Made by a program: the position numbers and the translations under genes
Shown here: piece after piece, positions 37,063-38,122 of the stretch
How the letters are laid out: the number at the start of each line of letters is the position of its first letter
Numbering within the stretch: the first letter of the stretch is position 1
Source of the DNA: Symbiodinium natans
Taxonomy: Eukaryota; Sar; Dinophyceae; Suessiales; Symbiodiniaceae
Assembly (NCBI GenBank): GCA_905221605.1
Contig: CAJNDS010000992.1
Coordinates: forward strand, 1 to 38,122
DNA length: 38,122 nucleotides
Direction of reading: 5' to 3'
Notes under the pieces: model-generated
Seen by the model: the letters and a program-made list of their open reading frames with translations, nothing else
Databases searched by the model: none
What the model was told of the DNA's origin: nothing

Positions 37063-37116
37063 AATCACTGCGATCATTGCAGTCATTGCGGTCATTGCGA
37101 ACATTGCAATCATTGC
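37063..37116. repeat. 9-bp tandem repeat, six units
   Basis: Consensus (A/G)(A/G)TCATTGC. In one plus frame it reads x-His-Cys repeated, but the host ORF has no other support. Confidence 0.85.
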
Positions 37117-37535
37117 AATCAGCTGCGCTTCGCCTCAGGATTCCTCAGCCGATGTGGCCATGGTCGGCTGCTCATAGTTTCGCTTTGTTTCACTGATCTG
37201 GGTATTAATTGCCAAGGATTCGGTGTCAGAACCCGAAATGTGAAGTGGGTGAGCAAAATTTTGCAATGGAGCATGTGCAATGGAGGGGGGCGCGTGCAGG
37301 CGGGTTTTGAAGCCAGATGAACGATGTCCAATTGCTTCTTGTCCTTTCTCGGTTGACCTTGCATGGTGTGATGACGTCCCTGCTTTCAGATTTGGCCGAA
37401 AGTCTGAAGGCTTTCTGGCAAAAATGGTCAGAAAATCTGCAGTCCCTCGAAAAGACAAGGCCCTGGGCCCTAAGAGAACTGGGCCCCCAATAATTTTTGG
37501 TATCCTCGACTCACGGCTTCTGGCGCACAATGCAA

Positions 37536-37562
37536 GTGCCCCTTTGCTAAGCAAAGGGGCAC
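37536..37562. repeat. 27-bp near-perfect palindrome
   Basis: 13-bp arms GTGCCCCTTTGCT / AGCAAAGGGGCAC around a single A. Pairing resumes beyond one mismatch on each side. Confidence 0.9.
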
Positions 37563-38085
37563 CTGCCTCTGCATAGACATGGACGGCGTAGTGCAGATCT
37601 GCAGCATGCTCTGCAAATAGCTGCGCAATGCTGCAGCAATTGCTGTTGATTGCAGTGCCAGGTCGGATTTCCGGCAAACTGGCGAGAGGCAGAGCTGCTC
37701 CGACCTGGGATTGGTGCGAGAGCCGGGTCTTGCATTGCTTCAGTGATCATACGTCCTAGGCGAGTCTGCCTGGGCCCAGTCTGCGACTGTGACTGGCTCC
37801 GGCTGGTCAAGGCCGACTGCTTTTGCAATCTCTTGATAAGTAGGTCAGCAGGTGCAGGCCTGGTGTCAGCTAGAGCACTTGTTGGGCATTTTGCGTCAGG
37901 ATCATAGCGGCATCTCCGTCTGCCTGCTGCAGACAAGCTCGAGCACCATCCCGGCACTGCTTGTGGCACGGTGCGCCGTGTTGCCGTCCGACCAGACTTC
38001 TGAGTTTTGTCTCCTAATTGTAAACGCTTGCGCGCGCCGCCTCGGCAGCCGTCGCAAAGAGGAAGGGCAGAGCAGTCAAAGCAGA

Positions 38086-38122
38086 GGGGGGGGTGGGGGG
38101 GGGGGGGGGGGGGGGGGGGGGG
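38086..38122. repeat. Terminal G homopolymer
   Basis: G run broken by one T, reaching the end of the window. Probably a contig-edge artefact or a true homopolymer that stopped assembly. Confidence 0.8.

Larger units (their letters stand above)
35616..38085. other. No recognisable gene
   Basis: Short ORFs only; the longest is 180 codons on the minus strand (37135-37677) with no recognisable domain and a large palindrome inside. A tandem 9-bp repeat (37063-37116) and a palindrome (37536-37562) are listed separately. Confidence 0.45.

Noticed and set aside
37063-37116. (x-His-Cys)n as a metal-binding protein
   Set aside because: It follows directly from a 9-bp microsatellite; the surrounding ORF has no support.
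37135-37677. A 180-codon minus-strand ORF
   Set aside because: No domain, and it includes a palindrome and low-complexity sequence. Likely chance.

Overview
The window looks like nuclear DNA of a dinoflagellate, probably a Symbiodiniaceae-like alga. This rests on protein families recognised from memory rather than searches: dinoflagellate-type RT/RNase H and copia-type retroelements, a CCCH-finger gag, and an intron-rich host gene with GT, GC and GA splice donors. No rRNA, tRNA or CRISPR array could be supported.

Layout. 1-2.2 kb: no recognisable gene, but a strong inverted repeat. 2.2-3.8 kb: decayed retroelement scraps, including a copia RT fragment and a repeat made of two hairpins. 4.07-9.14 kb: gag and pol of an old RT/RNase H retroelement. 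Its pol also carries a methylase-like region and a 2-oxoglutarate/Fe(II) dioxygenase-like domain with an intact HxD...H...R set. 9.14-23.97 kb: a 14.83-kb non-LTR retrotransposon (LINE) inserted into the last codons of that pol, flanked by a perfect 13-bp target-site duplication and ending in an A tail. 23.98-24.85 kb: the severed end of the host pol and a 292-bp direct repeat. 24.85-28.05 kb: copia fragments, first an RNase H end on +, then gag and protease on -. 28.05-29.9 kb: short repeats. About 30.2-35.6 kb: scattered exons of an MFS sugar transporter on +. 35.6-38.1 kb: no recognisable gene, ending in a G homopolymer.

The LINE is the centre of interest. It is open for 6.5 kb and then 7.8 kb in two overlapping frames. 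It encodes a complete Tpt1/KptA-type RNA 2'-phosphotransferase domain, a duplicated domain of unknown function, an AP endonuclease, a reverse transcriptase, C2H2-like fingers, an overlapping +1-frame ORF, a canonical PCNA-binding (PIP) motif and a C-terminal USP-type deubiquitinase domain with its catalytic residues.

Throughout the LINE I count about 20 copies of an 11-nt palindrome, GYGG-NCT-CCRC. Most sit at the tip of a longer hairpin with a fixed geometry: an outer stem of copy-specific sequence, 3 unpaired nt on the 5' side, the inner stem, and 1 unpaired nt on the 3' side. Arms differ between copies but stay complementary, the copies occur in all three reading frames, and they avoid the conserved domains. 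I know of no named family with this form, and this is the best candidate for an undescribed system.
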